Positions 55,262 to 61,805 of a stretch of DNA of 64,000 nt are shown one piece after another (position 1 is the stretch's first letter; every line of letters begins with the position of its first letter). Under the pieces are notes generated by a model, which saw only the letters and a program-made list of their open reading frames with translations, searched no databases and was not told the origin of the DNA. Both the position numbers and the translations under genes were made by a program. Source of the DNA: Lysobacter stagni (GTDB taxonomy: Bacteria > Pseudomonadota > Gammaproteobacteria > Xanthomonadales > Xanthomonadaceae); the NCBI RefSeq assembly GCF_030053425.1, contig NZ_JASGBI010000001.1:2798001-2862000 (forward strand). Direction: 5' to 3'.

Positions 55262-55325
55262 TCCAGCTGATCCGATTACGGCGCGACGGTCGCCCAACTT
55301 TTGAAGTAAAAATTGAGGAATAACT

Positions 55326-55688
55326 ATGAACCCTACCGAGAGAAATTCCCGTGGCGACGCTTGCCCGTGGGATTCGGGGAAGCTCGGCGAGGATGAGGCG
55401 CATGTTGTCGTTTCTTCGGCTGAGGAAGAGAGGGCAGTAGAGGATGCGCTGGGCTTGCAGATGATTTCGATTCGTCTGCAAAAGACGTTGTTGCGAGACT
55501 TGAAGACGATTGCTGATCACCATGGAATTGGATATCAGCCAATGATTCGGGATCTGCTGAATCGGTTCGCTCGATCCGAACTAGAACAGATTCTTGAGGC
55601 TCGGTTAAAGGAGCTGAAGGCATCGCAAGAGAATTCTGTTACGCAGCCAGTTGAGGACTTTCTTGAAAGAGAAAGAAATGTTGGTTGA
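55326..55688 (+). CDS. Probable antitoxin, BrnA/CopG-like
   Basis: A 120-residue acidic protein. The C-terminal half carries a ribbon-helix-helix-type domain (MISIRLQKTLLRDLKTIADH, then HGIGYQPMIRDLLNRFARSE), and the N-terminal 45 residues are polar. It lies 64 bases after the presumed toxin on the same strand, the toxin-first order of BrnTA. It would bind the toxin and the palindrome at 54931. The moderate AT content suggests acquisition. Confidence 0.7.
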   Translation: MNPTERNSRGDACPWDSGKLGEDEAHVVVSSAEEERAVEDALGLQMISIRLQKTLLRDLKTIADHHGIGYQPMIRDLLNRFARSELEQILEARLKELKASQENSVTQPVEDFLERERNVG

Positions 55689-55791
55689 TTGGTAGATGCC
55701 CGTCGTAAGACGGGCTCTCCTTTCTCCTTTGCAGCGATCATGAAGGCAGGGAAGTTCCTGTCGCGCGTCACATGCTGAAAGGAGAAGTTTT

Positions 55792-55977
55792 ATGCGATTC
55801 GTGGTCTACAAGTCGGGCGCATCGGCCCTAAGCCAGGTGTGGCGGTGGCGTCTCGTAGCAGCCAACGGCAAGACAATCGCTGATAGTGCGGAGGGCTACT
55901 ACAGCAAGGCCGATTGCCTTCATGGCATCGAGCTTGTGAAGGGCACCAACGTGCTGACACCTGTAGTCGAGGTATGA
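55792..55977 (+). CDS. YegP/DUF1508-like small protein
   Basis: A 61-residue protein: MRFVVYKSGASALSQVWRWR, LVAANGKTIADSAEGYYSKA, then a short end with GIELVKGTN. The WRWRL-xx-xNGKxIAxSxEGY pattern is the single-repeat DUF1508 (YegP) domain. AAAGGAGAAG lies before the ATG. Function is unknown; family members are often in stress or phage-linked loci. A strong hairpin follows. Confidence 0.8.
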   Translation: MRFVVYKSGASALSQVWRWRLVAANGKTIADSAEGYYSKADCLHGIELVKGTNVLTPVVEV

Positions 55978-55983
55978 AACAAA

Positions 55984-56012
55984 CTGAGCCGTACGCACTG
56001 CGTACGGCTCAG
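55984..56012. terminator. Bidirectional terminator hairpin
   Basis: A perfect 12-bp stem (CTGAGCCGTACG and its complement) with loop CACTG, A-rich before and TCATTT after. It lies between the convergent genes ending at 55977 and 56032. Confidence 0.75.
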
Positions 56013-56031
56013 TCATTTCGCGGGACAGAAT

Positions 56032-56427
56032 TTACCTGGCGGCGAACAACCGAAACATGTGGTTGAAAATCGCTAGATATCCCGCGAACACGCATGCCAG
56101 TTTTCCCCAGAAGAACGCAATGGTCGGCCAGTTGGCGACGGGATGGACGCCTTCGAATTCGTCGTCCTCTTTCAGGCGTTTCTCGTAGTACCGATTGTAG
56201 GCGCCCCAGAGCAGGCTCGCGTACATAGCGTGAAGGAGATCCAAGCCGAGCGCGCCGACAAACAGTGCGGCAGGTATAAGCAAGTCACTCGGAATGGAGG
56301 CGACCGCTGGGCCAGGCGACTTGAACAGCCAGACAAGCGCAATTCCCGCGAATGACAGCTCGCGGGCACGCGAGCTAGCCTTCTCAGTGACGATGTTGTA
56401 GTACTCGCGTAGGTCACTGAGCTGCAT
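56032..56427 (-). CDS. Two- to three-helix membrane protein of unknown function
   Basis: A 131-residue protein. Helices are at about 24-33 (AGIALVWLFK), 46-75 (LLIPAALFVGALGLDLLHAM) and about 105-125 (IAFFWGKLACVFAGYLAIF), with a charged loop (YYEKRLKEDDEFEGV) between. It is typical of small cargo membrane proteins; some effectors in defence systems look like this, but there is no specific motif. It follows the gene at 56440 by 12 bases on the same strand. Confidence 0.7.
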   Translation of the reverse strand: MQLSDLREYYNIVTEKASSRARELSFAGIALVWLFKSPGPAVASIPSDLLIPAALFVGALGLDLLHAMYASLLWGAYNRYYEKRLKEDDEFEGVHPVANWPTIAFFWGKLACVFAGYLAIFNHMFRLFAAR

Positions 56428-56439
56428 ATCTGTTGGTAC

Positions 56440-56562
56440 CTATGGTGGCGCCGGACAAGGACCCATGCTCTTAGTTCGCTTTGCAGGTTTCTTGGCAGAT
56501 TTATTCGACTGCTTAGGCTGGGGAGTAGGCTTAGGGCGCTGCGGCTTCTTTTTTGCTGCCAT
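56440..56562 (-). CDS. 40-residue Lys/Pro-rich mini-protein
   Basis: MAAKKKPQRPKPTPQPKQSN followed by a further lysine-rich stretch ending GPCPAPP. The ATG follows AGAGGTGG at good spacing. The composition is like disordered nucleic-acid-binding tails. It heads a two-gene unit with 56032. The longer frame to 56805 overlaps the zot remnant on the other strand and is rejected. Confidence 0.5.
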   Translation of the reverse strand: MAAKKKPQRPKPTPQPKQSNKSAKKPAKRTKSMGPCPAPP

Positions 56563-56666
56563 TTGCCACCTCTGCAAGTAGCGCGCGATTGACGCTCTGA
56601 GTTCAGTCTCCTTCGGAATGCAACGTTGATGGCGTTGCACCGCGGCCATCCCTGGCCTAGCCGCGC

Positions 56667-56810
56667 GCGCCTGTCGGCTGCAGGCTAGGACCAACGACGG
56701 CGGTAACTGGAGTAGGCGAAGGGGAGTGGGTAGGGGCGAAGGGCAGCGAGGAGCGTGTCCGGGGATACGGCGACCTCTTAAATCGTATGGTCGAGATAGG
56801 CTCACGCTGA
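56667..56810 (+). pseudogene. C-terminal remnant of a second, divergent zot (scar C)
   Basis: An open run from just after a TAG near 56663 ends at 56808-56810 TGA and reads GYGDLLNRMVEIGSR at its end, against GYGDIGARMIETGSR at the end of the intact Zot. Upstream codons (TTAVTGVGEGEWVGAKGSEE) no longer match. No start codon or ATPase part remains. It shows that a different filamentous prophage once ended here. Confidence 0.7.
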
Positions 56811-56855
56811 CCTGGCTTTTTGCTACGCTCGTCGCAGTTCCAAGGGGGTGGGACG

Positions 56856-57254
56856 ATGCGACGGACAGCGCTCGTCCTGGGGCTGGTCATGGCACTCAGC
56901 GCCCAGGCACAGGTTCACATCTCAAAGCCAAGATCCACGAGCGCTCCCAAGCCGCGAGCGCCGACTGGCTTCAGTCCCAAGCAAATGGACTGCAAGACGC
57001 TGACTCAGAAGGACCCACATATGCGGTCATTCTGCGAGGCTTTGGACTACGACTTCGGTGTGGGATATTCCGCCCGAACGTTCGGCACGCCTCGGCCGTC
57101 CCGGCAAGTTGTCTCCCTACCTGCGCATGGCACTCCAAGGGCCAAGGTGTACGGAGTTGCGTGCATGGGGCAGTTAGCCATGCGTCGGCTCGAGAATGGC
57201 TGGGAGCAGCTTCGCGACAAGGAAGGCAACTACCTGCGTTGCCGAGATCTATAA
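56856..57254 (+). CDS. Exported protein of unknown function
   Basis: A 132-residue protein with a signal peptide (MRRTALVLGLVMALSAQAQ). The mature part has a Ser/Pro/Lys-rich start, four Cys (DCKTLTQ, RSFCEAL, GVACMGQ, YLRCRDL) that could form two disulfides, and YDFGVGYSARTFGTP. AAGGGGGTGGGACG lies before the ATG at 56856, which sits right after the zot remnant. No family recognised. Confidence 0.65.
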   Translation: MRRTALVLGLVMALSAQAQVHISKPRSTSAPKPRAPTGFSPKQMDCKTLTQKDPHMRSFCEALDYDFGVGYSARTFGTPRPSRQVVSLPAHGTPRAKVYGVACMGQLAMRRLENGWEQLRDKEGNYLRCRDL

Positions 57255-57264
57255 CGGAGGAGCT

Positions 57265-57993
57265 ATGTCTTCATTGTTCGCAAAGAGCCCACTTAGCGAA
57301 GAACAGCTCTTCGCCGAGGTCGAAGATGTCATCCGTGCGGCGCCTGCCTTCGGAAACTTGGGTGACGACTCAGCCGAACAACATGCCTGGTTTGGGCGCG
57401 CTGTTTCCATTCTATCCATGTGGAATCCGATGAAGCAGTTGCCATTTGAGTTAGCTGCACAAAAGGCATTCGATGGAAATATTGCGACCTCAAGGTTAGG
57501 CGCGCGAGAAATCGTACTGGCATTGCAGCAAGCGCGACATGATCTCCGAATCCGTTCTGTCGGTCCGCTGGCGGTGGCTCTTCCACAGGGCGCTGTGTTC
57601 GACTATTTCGATGAGCTAAGAAAGCTTGTGGAAAGCGCTCATAGTGATCTTTTTTTTGTCGATCCGTACATGGATGCGGAGTTCGCAGAGAGATATTTGT
57701 TGCAGGTCAAGAAGGGGGTGGCTGTGAGACTCCTAGGCCGGGAGCTCATGGCGAAGCTTGTTCCAGCCGTAGAGCTAATTCGTCAACAAGAGGGCATGGC
57801 CATCGAAGTAAGGTCAACGAGCGCAATTCATGACCGATTTCTCTTTGTTGACGGAGTGTCCTGCTATCAATCCGGTGCGTCATTCAAAGATGGCGCGAAG
57901 AAAGCGCCAACTATGCTGACGCAGGTGCTGGATGCCTTTGATGCCGTCAAGAGAAACTACGAAGATTTGTGGTTGAACGCGACGCCTAGATAG
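57265..57993 (+). CDS. PLD-like protein, possible defence effector
   Basis: A 242-residue soluble protein. The C-terminal part has a phospholipase-D-like half motif: VDPYMD (132-137) and IHDRFLFVDG (188-197), where H-x-K is replaced by H-D-R-F. The N-terminal 110 residues are helical. Single HxK/HxR-type PLD domains serve as nucleases or as effectors in phage defence and restriction genes. GGAGGAGCT precedes the ATG. It is one of several AT-richer genes in this cargo block. Confidence 0.7.
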   Translation: MSSLFAKSPLSEEQLFAEVEDVIRAAPAFGNLGDDSAEQHAWFGRAVSILSMWNPMKQLPFELAAQKAFDGNIATSRLGAREIVLALQQARHDLRIRSVGPLAVALPQGAVFDYFDELRKLVESAHSDLFFVDPYMDAEFAERYLLQVKKGVAVRLLGRELMAKLVPAVELIRQQEGMAIEVRSTSAIHDRFLFVDGVSCYQSGASFKDGAKKAPTMLTQVLDAFDAVKRNYEDLWLNATPR

Positions 57994-58086
57994 CGCATGC
58001 GGTAGGCCATAGCAGCCTTGTCAGTAAAATTCCTTGCATTGGGGACGATCGTAATCGAACTAATGCCATGGCGCGAAACGCGCGCT

Positions 58087-58114
58087 TTCCCCGCGACCAC
58101 CGGTCGCGTGGGAA
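58087..58114. terminator. Hairpin between the PLD-like and HEPN genes
   Basis: TTCCCCGCGACC, loop ACCG, then GGTCGCGTGGGAA make a strong near-perfect stem. It is probably a terminator for the gene ending at 57993, 94 bases upstream; a T-run is not obvious. Confidence 0.45.
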
Positions 58115-58147
58115 GGGGCCTTAGCACAGCATGTTAGGAGAGGGTAA

Positions 58148-59029
58148 ATGGTCATTTCTAGCGACTATGCGCATGACTCCATTGCCCAGCTATCTATTGC
58201 AGCCGGCTACATCAAGGCCAACATGAATAACGATGAGCGAACTATTGCGCTCGTCTTCTCGGCCATTGGCATTGAGAAGCTGCTGAAGTTTGTCATTGCA
58301 GAAGTAAATCCCTCTTTCGTACTCAAGTCTCAAGACTTCGAGAGCACGGTGCTGGCCTGCCACCGCGATCAAGTCGCAGCAGAGAGAATCGGCGATATTG
58401 AATCGAAGGCAAAGACAGATGTGCTTACCATGAGGGCGGCCGTGCAGCGGGCCAGTTTCTTTTCCGCAGCTGCTCGCAAACACTCCCAAGTGATTCACGC
58501 ACTGGCAGACGCGCGAGACATCGCCGTGCATCGACCGACTCGTGAACTGGACGTTGCCAAAGTTGACGTATTGCTTACGCGTGATATTTATCGGGTAGTC
58601 GAAGATGTATCTTGCTCTACGACGCTCAGCATTGATCAGCTTCTTGGAGGTCATCGCGGACGACTCTCTAACCTGAGTCGTCAGATCGCGGAGCGCGACA
58701 ACGTGCAAGCCAAGGTGAAAGCACTGCTTGCGGAAAGCTTAGAGCTCTGGGCGGGCCGCCAGACCAGGGGCGGTGTTGTTGAAGGCGCGGAAGCCGTTAC
58801 GCAGAAGTGTTTGTCAATGATGGACAATGCGGTCTCGTGCGTATGTCCTGCCTGCGGCAACAAGGCTATTGCATACGTTGAGCCTGACTGGGACTTTGAT
58901 GCCGACGATCAGGTTGTTTACGCAACCGGCGTAAGCGTGAGGGAGATCAAGTGTTTCTATTGTTCGCTTATGCTTGATGAGTATGACGAGCTTCAGTACG
59001 TGCGAGCGGATGAGTTGATCAAGGGCTAG
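58148..59029 (+). CDS. HEPN-like protein with C-terminal zinc ribbon
   Basis: A 293-residue protein. Residues 1-150 are all-helical and include R123-x4-H128 (ARDIAVHRPT), the RX4-6H pattern of HEPN RNases. The C-terminal third has C233-x2-C236 and C269-x2-C272, a zinc-ribbon arrangement (CPACGNK ... CFYCSLM). HEPN RNases serve in toxin-antitoxin and abortive infection systems; the zinc ribbon may bind RNA or a partner. The position in prophage cargo next to a PLD-like gene supports a defence role, which is inference. Confidence 0.65.
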   Translation: MVISSDYAHDSIAQLSIAAGYIKANMNNDERTIALVFSAIGIEKLLKFVIAEVNPSFVLKSQDFESTVLACHRDQVAAERIGDIESKAKTDVLTMRAAVQRASFFSAAARKHSQVIHALADARDIAVHRPTRELDVAKVDVLLTRDIYRVVEDVSCSTTLSIDQLLGGHRGRLSNLSRQIAERDNVQAKVKALLAESLELWAGRQTRGGVVEGAEAVTQKCLSMMDNAVSCVCPACGNKAIAYVEPDWDFDADDQVVYATGVSVREIKCFYCSLMLDEYDELQYVRADELIKG

Positions 59030-59068
59030 GTCCCGGGCCTGACAAGCTCTCGGTGCTCGCTTCGCGAC

Positions 59069-59150
59069 CGCTTCTGGCCGATAGCGCATTGGGGCAGGGC
59101 GGAAGGCGGGGGCTGGTGCTAATGTCCGCTTCCGACCCTACGCGGACACC
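59069..59150. repeat. Composite palindromic repeat (BIME-like), copy 2
   Basis: A B-type half with GCTTCTGGCCGATAGCGCATT (degenerate), spacer GGGGCAGGGCGGAAGGCG..., and an A-type unit TAATGTCCGCTTCCGACCCTACGCGGACA. Same order as 45638. Confidence 0.75.
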
Positions 59151-59183
59151 GCGAACCAAGTCGAAGAGCAGCACGGAGCGGCG

Positions 59184-59513
59184 ATGATCGGGAAGTACGA
59201 CTGTGGCTCGTGTGGTGGGTGGCAGAGCCTCCACCTATTCGACCTGTTTCCTTCGAGAGGCAGCGGCTGGTCTGTCACCTGTGACCATTGCCAGATGCGA
59301 GGGTCACTGCCTCTTGTGCCGACGGTGCCTGCGTTCTTCATTGGGGTGGTGGCGTTCGTTATCGGCTGGCAGCATCTGCTTCGTGTTGGTGAGGGGGTGC
59401 TTGGCGCCCCTGTACCACTCGTGGCCTATCTCCTGGTCGTAGGCGCTGCTGGATTTATCGGGGTTCTCGCGATTGTCGTTGTGACATGGCTCTACCACCT
59501 GATGCTTGGCTAG
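59184..59513 (+). CDS. Zinc-ribbon plus two-helix membrane protein
   Basis: A 109-residue protein. The N-terminal part has C-x2-C pairs (DCGSCGGWQ and TCDHCQMRG) that form a zinc ribbon. Two membrane helices follow (FFIGVVAFVIGW and VAYLLVVGAAGFIGVLAIVV). The N-terminal knuckle is cytoplasmic if the positive-inside rule holds. It lies between two BIME-like elements. Function unknown. Confidence 0.7.
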   Translation: MIGKYDCGSCGGWQSLHLFDLFPSRGSGWSVTCDHCQMRGSLPLVPTVPAFFIGVVAFVIGWQHLLRVGEGVLGAPVPLVAYLLVVGAAGFIGVLAIVVVTWLYHLMLG

Positions 59514-59520
59514 CCTCTTG

Positions 59521-59606
59521 AATGACGCTTGTGGCCGATAGCGGTCATTGGCCGCGCGGGACGGCCGGAGCGGTGCTAATGTCCGCTTTCGACCCAAAGC
59601 GGACCT
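59521..59606. repeat. Composite palindromic repeat (BIME-like), copy 3
   Basis: AATGACGCTTGTGGCCGAT with AGCGGTCATT arm (59521-59549), a spacer, then GTCCGCTTTCGACCCAAAGCGGAC (59581-59604). Complete example of the pair. Confidence 0.8.
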
Positions 59607-59672
59607 TGAGGGCGCCGGCTGCACTGACACGGGTCCCCTCCACGGAAGGTCACACTCAAACGGGGGCAAAGC

Positions 59673-60068
59673 GTGATTGAAGTTGAAATCTGGATCGACG
59701 TCGTCGAGAGGGCTGACGGTGTACTCGAAACGGTCTGTGTGCTGTTCGCAGCGCATACGCTGACCGTACGTCCGGTATGCGGAGAGTCGCTCTCCTACTT
59801 TCCGGGGAAGGGGGCTAGTCTCGAGTTTGAGCTCTGGACGTCGCTTGGCCCCATGAGGGAGAACTCGGTGCGAGTAGCAGTTGATGAGGTGACCCATTAC
59901 GCCGTCAAGACCGAGGGCGGGATTGTGTACAAGACCTCCATTCGGTGCGAGGCGATTGAGGTTCCTTCCCTTGGAGATGCAAGGGCGGTGTGCGCATTCA
60001 TGACAGAGCAAGCCGGATTCGAATTCGATCCGTACGCCATCAATCGTCTGTCGAGAGCCGACCTCTGA
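59673..60068 (+). CDS. Unknown soluble protein
   Basis: A 131-residue protein, mainly beta-strand (MIEVEIWIDVVERADGVLET, then AAHTLTVRPVCGESLSYFPG), with a KTEGGIVYKTSIRCEAIEVP part and a C-terminal helix. No signal or membrane segment. It may be an immunity- or toxin-domain-sized protein, but nothing specific is visible. It is the last cargo gene before the right-hand repeat unit. Confidence 0.6.
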   Translation: MIEVEIWIDVVERADGVLETVCVLFAAHTLTVRPVCGESLSYFPGKGASLEFELWTSLGPMRENSVRVAVDEVTHYAVKTEGGIVYKTSIRCEAIEVPSLGDARAVCAFMTEQAGFEFDPYAINRLSRADL

Positions 60069-60097
60069 GCTTGCTACCGCCTAGCTCTTGCATTGCG

Positions 60098-60127
60098 AAT
60101 GACCGGTTCTGGCCGATAGCGGACATT
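60098..60127. repeat. Palindromic repeat, B type, behind small-gene copy 3
   Basis: AATGACCGGTTCTGGCCGAT followed by AGCGGACATT, nine bases from the stop of the gene at 60137, as for copies 1 and 2. Confidence 0.8.
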
Positions 60128-60136
60128 GAGACGGGA

Positions 60137-60391
60137 TCAGGACGCAGCCATTCCGCGATGACGGTATTCGCCCAGGTCGACCACCAGCACCTTGACCTTG
60201 GGTCGGTTGGCGGCTCTCTGGGCTTCCTCGGCCGCACGCCGGCTGGCGTAGCCTTTGAGCCGAAGCTCCATCTTGTCGCGCCACATCAGGCCGCGCAGGC
60301 GTTCGATGGTCATACGCTGACCATCCTCAGAGACCAGGTGGCGACCCCGCAGGCGCCACCCGTACCAGTCGTCCTCGAAGTCGAAGTTCAT
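60137..60391 (-). CDS. Small inovirus-associated protein (DUF3653-like), copy 3
   Basis: 84 residues, almost identical to the copy at 47204. The 5' flank (including GCCCTGAGGCGGGTCAAAAC) and 3' palindrome are also repeated. It is the last phage gene before the right dif-like site at 60512, so copy 3 belongs to the phage and the left copies to earlier integrations or chromosomal flank. Confidence 0.7.
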   Translation of the reverse strand: MNFDFEDDWYGWRLRGRHLVSEDGQRMTIERLRGLMWRDKMELRLKGYASRRAAEEAQRAANRPKVKVLVVDLGEYRHRGMAAS

Positions 60392-60695
60392 GCGGGCACC
60401 CCTTGTGCCAGAGACCGGGGACCAGCGTCCGGGCAGGGGTGACGGGTTGCCCTGAGGCGGGTCAAAACCGCGGCCCAGAGCCGGAGAGCCCCAGCCCTCC
60501 GGCGTTTCCGAAGTTTACATAATATGCATTATGCGAAGTGATGCTAGTCACGGCAGGTCTGGGTGCTTCGCTCTTCCTCTTGAGGCGTCTGCGTTTCGCA
60601 GCCGCTATCCGACCCGCCCTAGCGGCTTGATCCTGATCCAACGGCGGCGAGGTTGAGCCCGATACGGTTGCTCGCCGCCCTCAAGGATGACTCCG
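60392..60695. other. Intergenic region containing the right attachment site
   Basis: About 304 bases: the repeated upstream region of copy 3, then the dif-like site at 60512-60539, then a gene-free stretch to 60696. An imperfect repeat with GGCGGCGAG lies at about 60645-60680. Confidence 0.55.
60512..60539 (+). other. dif-like site (right attachment site, attR, or host dif)
   Basis: AGTTTACATAATATGCATTA then TGCGAAGT. Written on this strand, the E. coli dif matches at 22 of 28 bases. Both arms (XerD: TTTACATAA; XerC: TTATGCG) are good and the centre is TATGCA. It shares the left half and centre with 47580-47607. XerC/XerD resolve chromosome dimers here and filamentous phages exploit it. Confidence 0.75.
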
Positions 60696-61022
60696 ATGAC
60701 AACGATCGATCCGCGGCCGCCGTGCTGGCCTGAGGGCCAGCGCTGCCCAAACGACTGCGCTGCCCAGCAATTTGAGCGGCACGTTCACAACCGACTGTCA
60801 CTCACCGGGCCATGGGCTGGCTGGCGATTCGCAGGTCGCGACCTGGTTGCACCAGACGGCCAGCGGATCAGCCCGGAACGCCTCCGGGGCCTGATGTTCC
60901 GCCAAACGCTCGAAGCACACCGAGATCAGGCCCGGACCAGGCGTCAGGCGAAACCTCAAATGGTACGAATCGTCGTGGTCGATCTGGCTGCTTACAGGAT
61001 CCACGGCCTAGACGCGTCCTAA
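60696..61022 (+). CDS. Divergent paralogue of the small inovirus-associated protein, plus strand
   Basis: A 108-residue protein. The middle (WAGWRFAGRDLVAPDGQRIS, then PERLRGLMFRQTLEAHRDQA) matches the 84-residue copies' WYGWRLRGRHLVSEDGQRMT pattern, and the end VRIVVVDLAAYRIHGLDAS matches VLVVDLGEYRHRGMAAS. It has an extra N-terminal part. The orientation is mirrored about the dif site, and the palindrome follows its stop at once. The ATG at 60696 with AAGG upstream was chosen over 60687. Confidence 0.7.
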   Translation: MTTIDPRPPCWPEGQRCPNDCAAQQFERHVHNRLSLTGPWAGWRFAGRDLVAPDGQRISPERLRGLMFRQTLEAHRDQARTRRQAKPQMVRIVVVDLAAYRIHGLDAS

Positions 61023-61050
61023 GGTCCGCTATCGGCCAGGAGCGGACATT
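61021..61050. repeat. Palindromic repeat, behind the divergent paralogue
   Basis: AAGGTCCGCTATCGGCCAGG then AGCGGACATT. It overlaps the stop codon of the gene at 60696. The orientation is inverted relative to the copies behind genes 1-3. Confidence 0.75.
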
Positions 61051-61057
61051 GCCTTGC

Positions 61058-61441
61058 TCATTGGACCGGAGCGGCGCACCAACGAAGCAAGTAGTCATTC
61101 GCTTCGGACGTACCCATGAGGCCATCGCGGTGCAGTCGCCACACCACATGGACGCCCACTAGCTGGAGGCTTCCGTGAGCGATCAAGTCATCCCTTCGCG
61201 CAACCGATGCACGAACCACTTGGATTGCCATGGCGTCCGCCGATTCGTCGGCACGCAGCCAGGGCGTGACACTGGCATTCGCAGCCTCAAGGAGATCCTG
61301 CAGCGCGATTAGCTCGGCAGGTTTGCCGGCCAGATGGATAACCGTATGCCCACCATCGACGCTATCGCCGACTGCCGAGCAATGCGGGAACCGCCCGATG
61401 AGCGCGCATACCTCGTCCAGCGTCCTTCCAATGTCGTCCAT
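61058..61441 (-). CDS. Unknown soluble protein
   Basis: A 127-residue protein (MDDIGRTLDEVCALIGRFPH, IHLAGKPAELIALQDLLEAA, then a helix-rich end with DYLLRWCAAPV). No signal or helix of membrane type. It lies between palindromic repeats on both sides. No family recognised. Confidence 0.6.
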   Translation of the reverse strand: MDDIGRTLDEVCALIGRFPHCSAVGDSVDGGHTVIHLAGKPAELIALQDLLEAANASVTPWLRADESADAMAIQVVRASVARRDDLIAHGSLQLVGVHVVWRLHRDGLMGTSEANDYLLRWCAAPVQ

Positions 61442-61456
61442 GGGTGCTTCGGATGA

Positions 61457-61543
61457 GTGTCCGCTTTGGGTCGAAAGCGGACATTAACATCGCTGGCAGC
61501 CCCGCTCCCGCCCTAATGTCCGCTATCGGCCCGAAGCGGACGT
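61457..61543. repeat. Composite palindromic repeat (BIME-like), copy 4, inverted
   Basis: GTGTCCGCTTTGGGTCGAAAG then GCGGACATT, spacer, AATGTCCGCTATCGGCCCGA then AGCGGACG. Same pair as copies 1-3, in reverse order and orientation. Confidence 0.78.
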
Positions 61544-61547
61544 AGCC

Positions 61548-61805
61548 CTATCTCAGCTTGTCACGGAGATACGCTTGGGCCCGTGGCGACAGCGACAGCG
61601 GCAATGGTCCGCCGCCCTCCACGAACTCAATCATTCGACCCACAGGCCAAGCCTCTCTTCGGCCATCCATGAACTCGATTCCGTGCTCGTCTCCGCGATA
61701 GTCGTGCCAGTACTTGGCGACCAGGTCAGTTTTGGAATAGATGCAGTAGCGGTACTCGCCGAATGGCTCGCGCTCGGCGTGCTCTTGCTCAATTCGATAT
61801 GCCAT
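61548..61805 (-). CDS. Unknown small protein
   Basis: An 85-residue protein starting MAYRIEQEHAEREPFGEYRY, with a strand-rich KYWHDYRGDEHGIEFMDGRR part and a Pro/Leu-rich end (SLSPRAQAYLRDKL). An in-frame upstream start (61868) lies inside the lipoprotein gene that it overlaps; the downstream ATG gives a better N-terminus. It overlaps the end of the gene at 61789, so the two form a minus-strand pair. Confidence 0.6.
   Translation of the reverse strand: MAYRIEQEHAEREPFGEYRYCIYSKTDLVAKYWHDYRGDEHGIEFMDGRREAWPVGRMIEFVEGGGPLPLSLSPRAQAYLRDKLR

Larger units (their letters stand above)
47591..60523 (+). mobile_element. Integrated filamentous phage with downstream cargo (XerCD/dif-type element)
   Basis: The span between the crossover regions of the two dif-like sites, about 12.9 kb. 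47.6-54.1 kb is a complete inovirus core (repressor, Rep, SSB, coat, adsorption, Zot). 54.1-60.5 kb carries cargo and remnants of other zot genes, more than a normal 6-9 kb inovirus holds. No integrase is encoded, as expected for phages using host XerC/XerD. The boundaries are inferred from site matching. Confidence 0.7.

Noticed and set aside
60596..60680. Possible tRNA or small RNA in the gap after dif
   Set aside because: No cloverleaf, anticodon stem or CCA-type end could be drawn; the region is only imperfectly repetitive.
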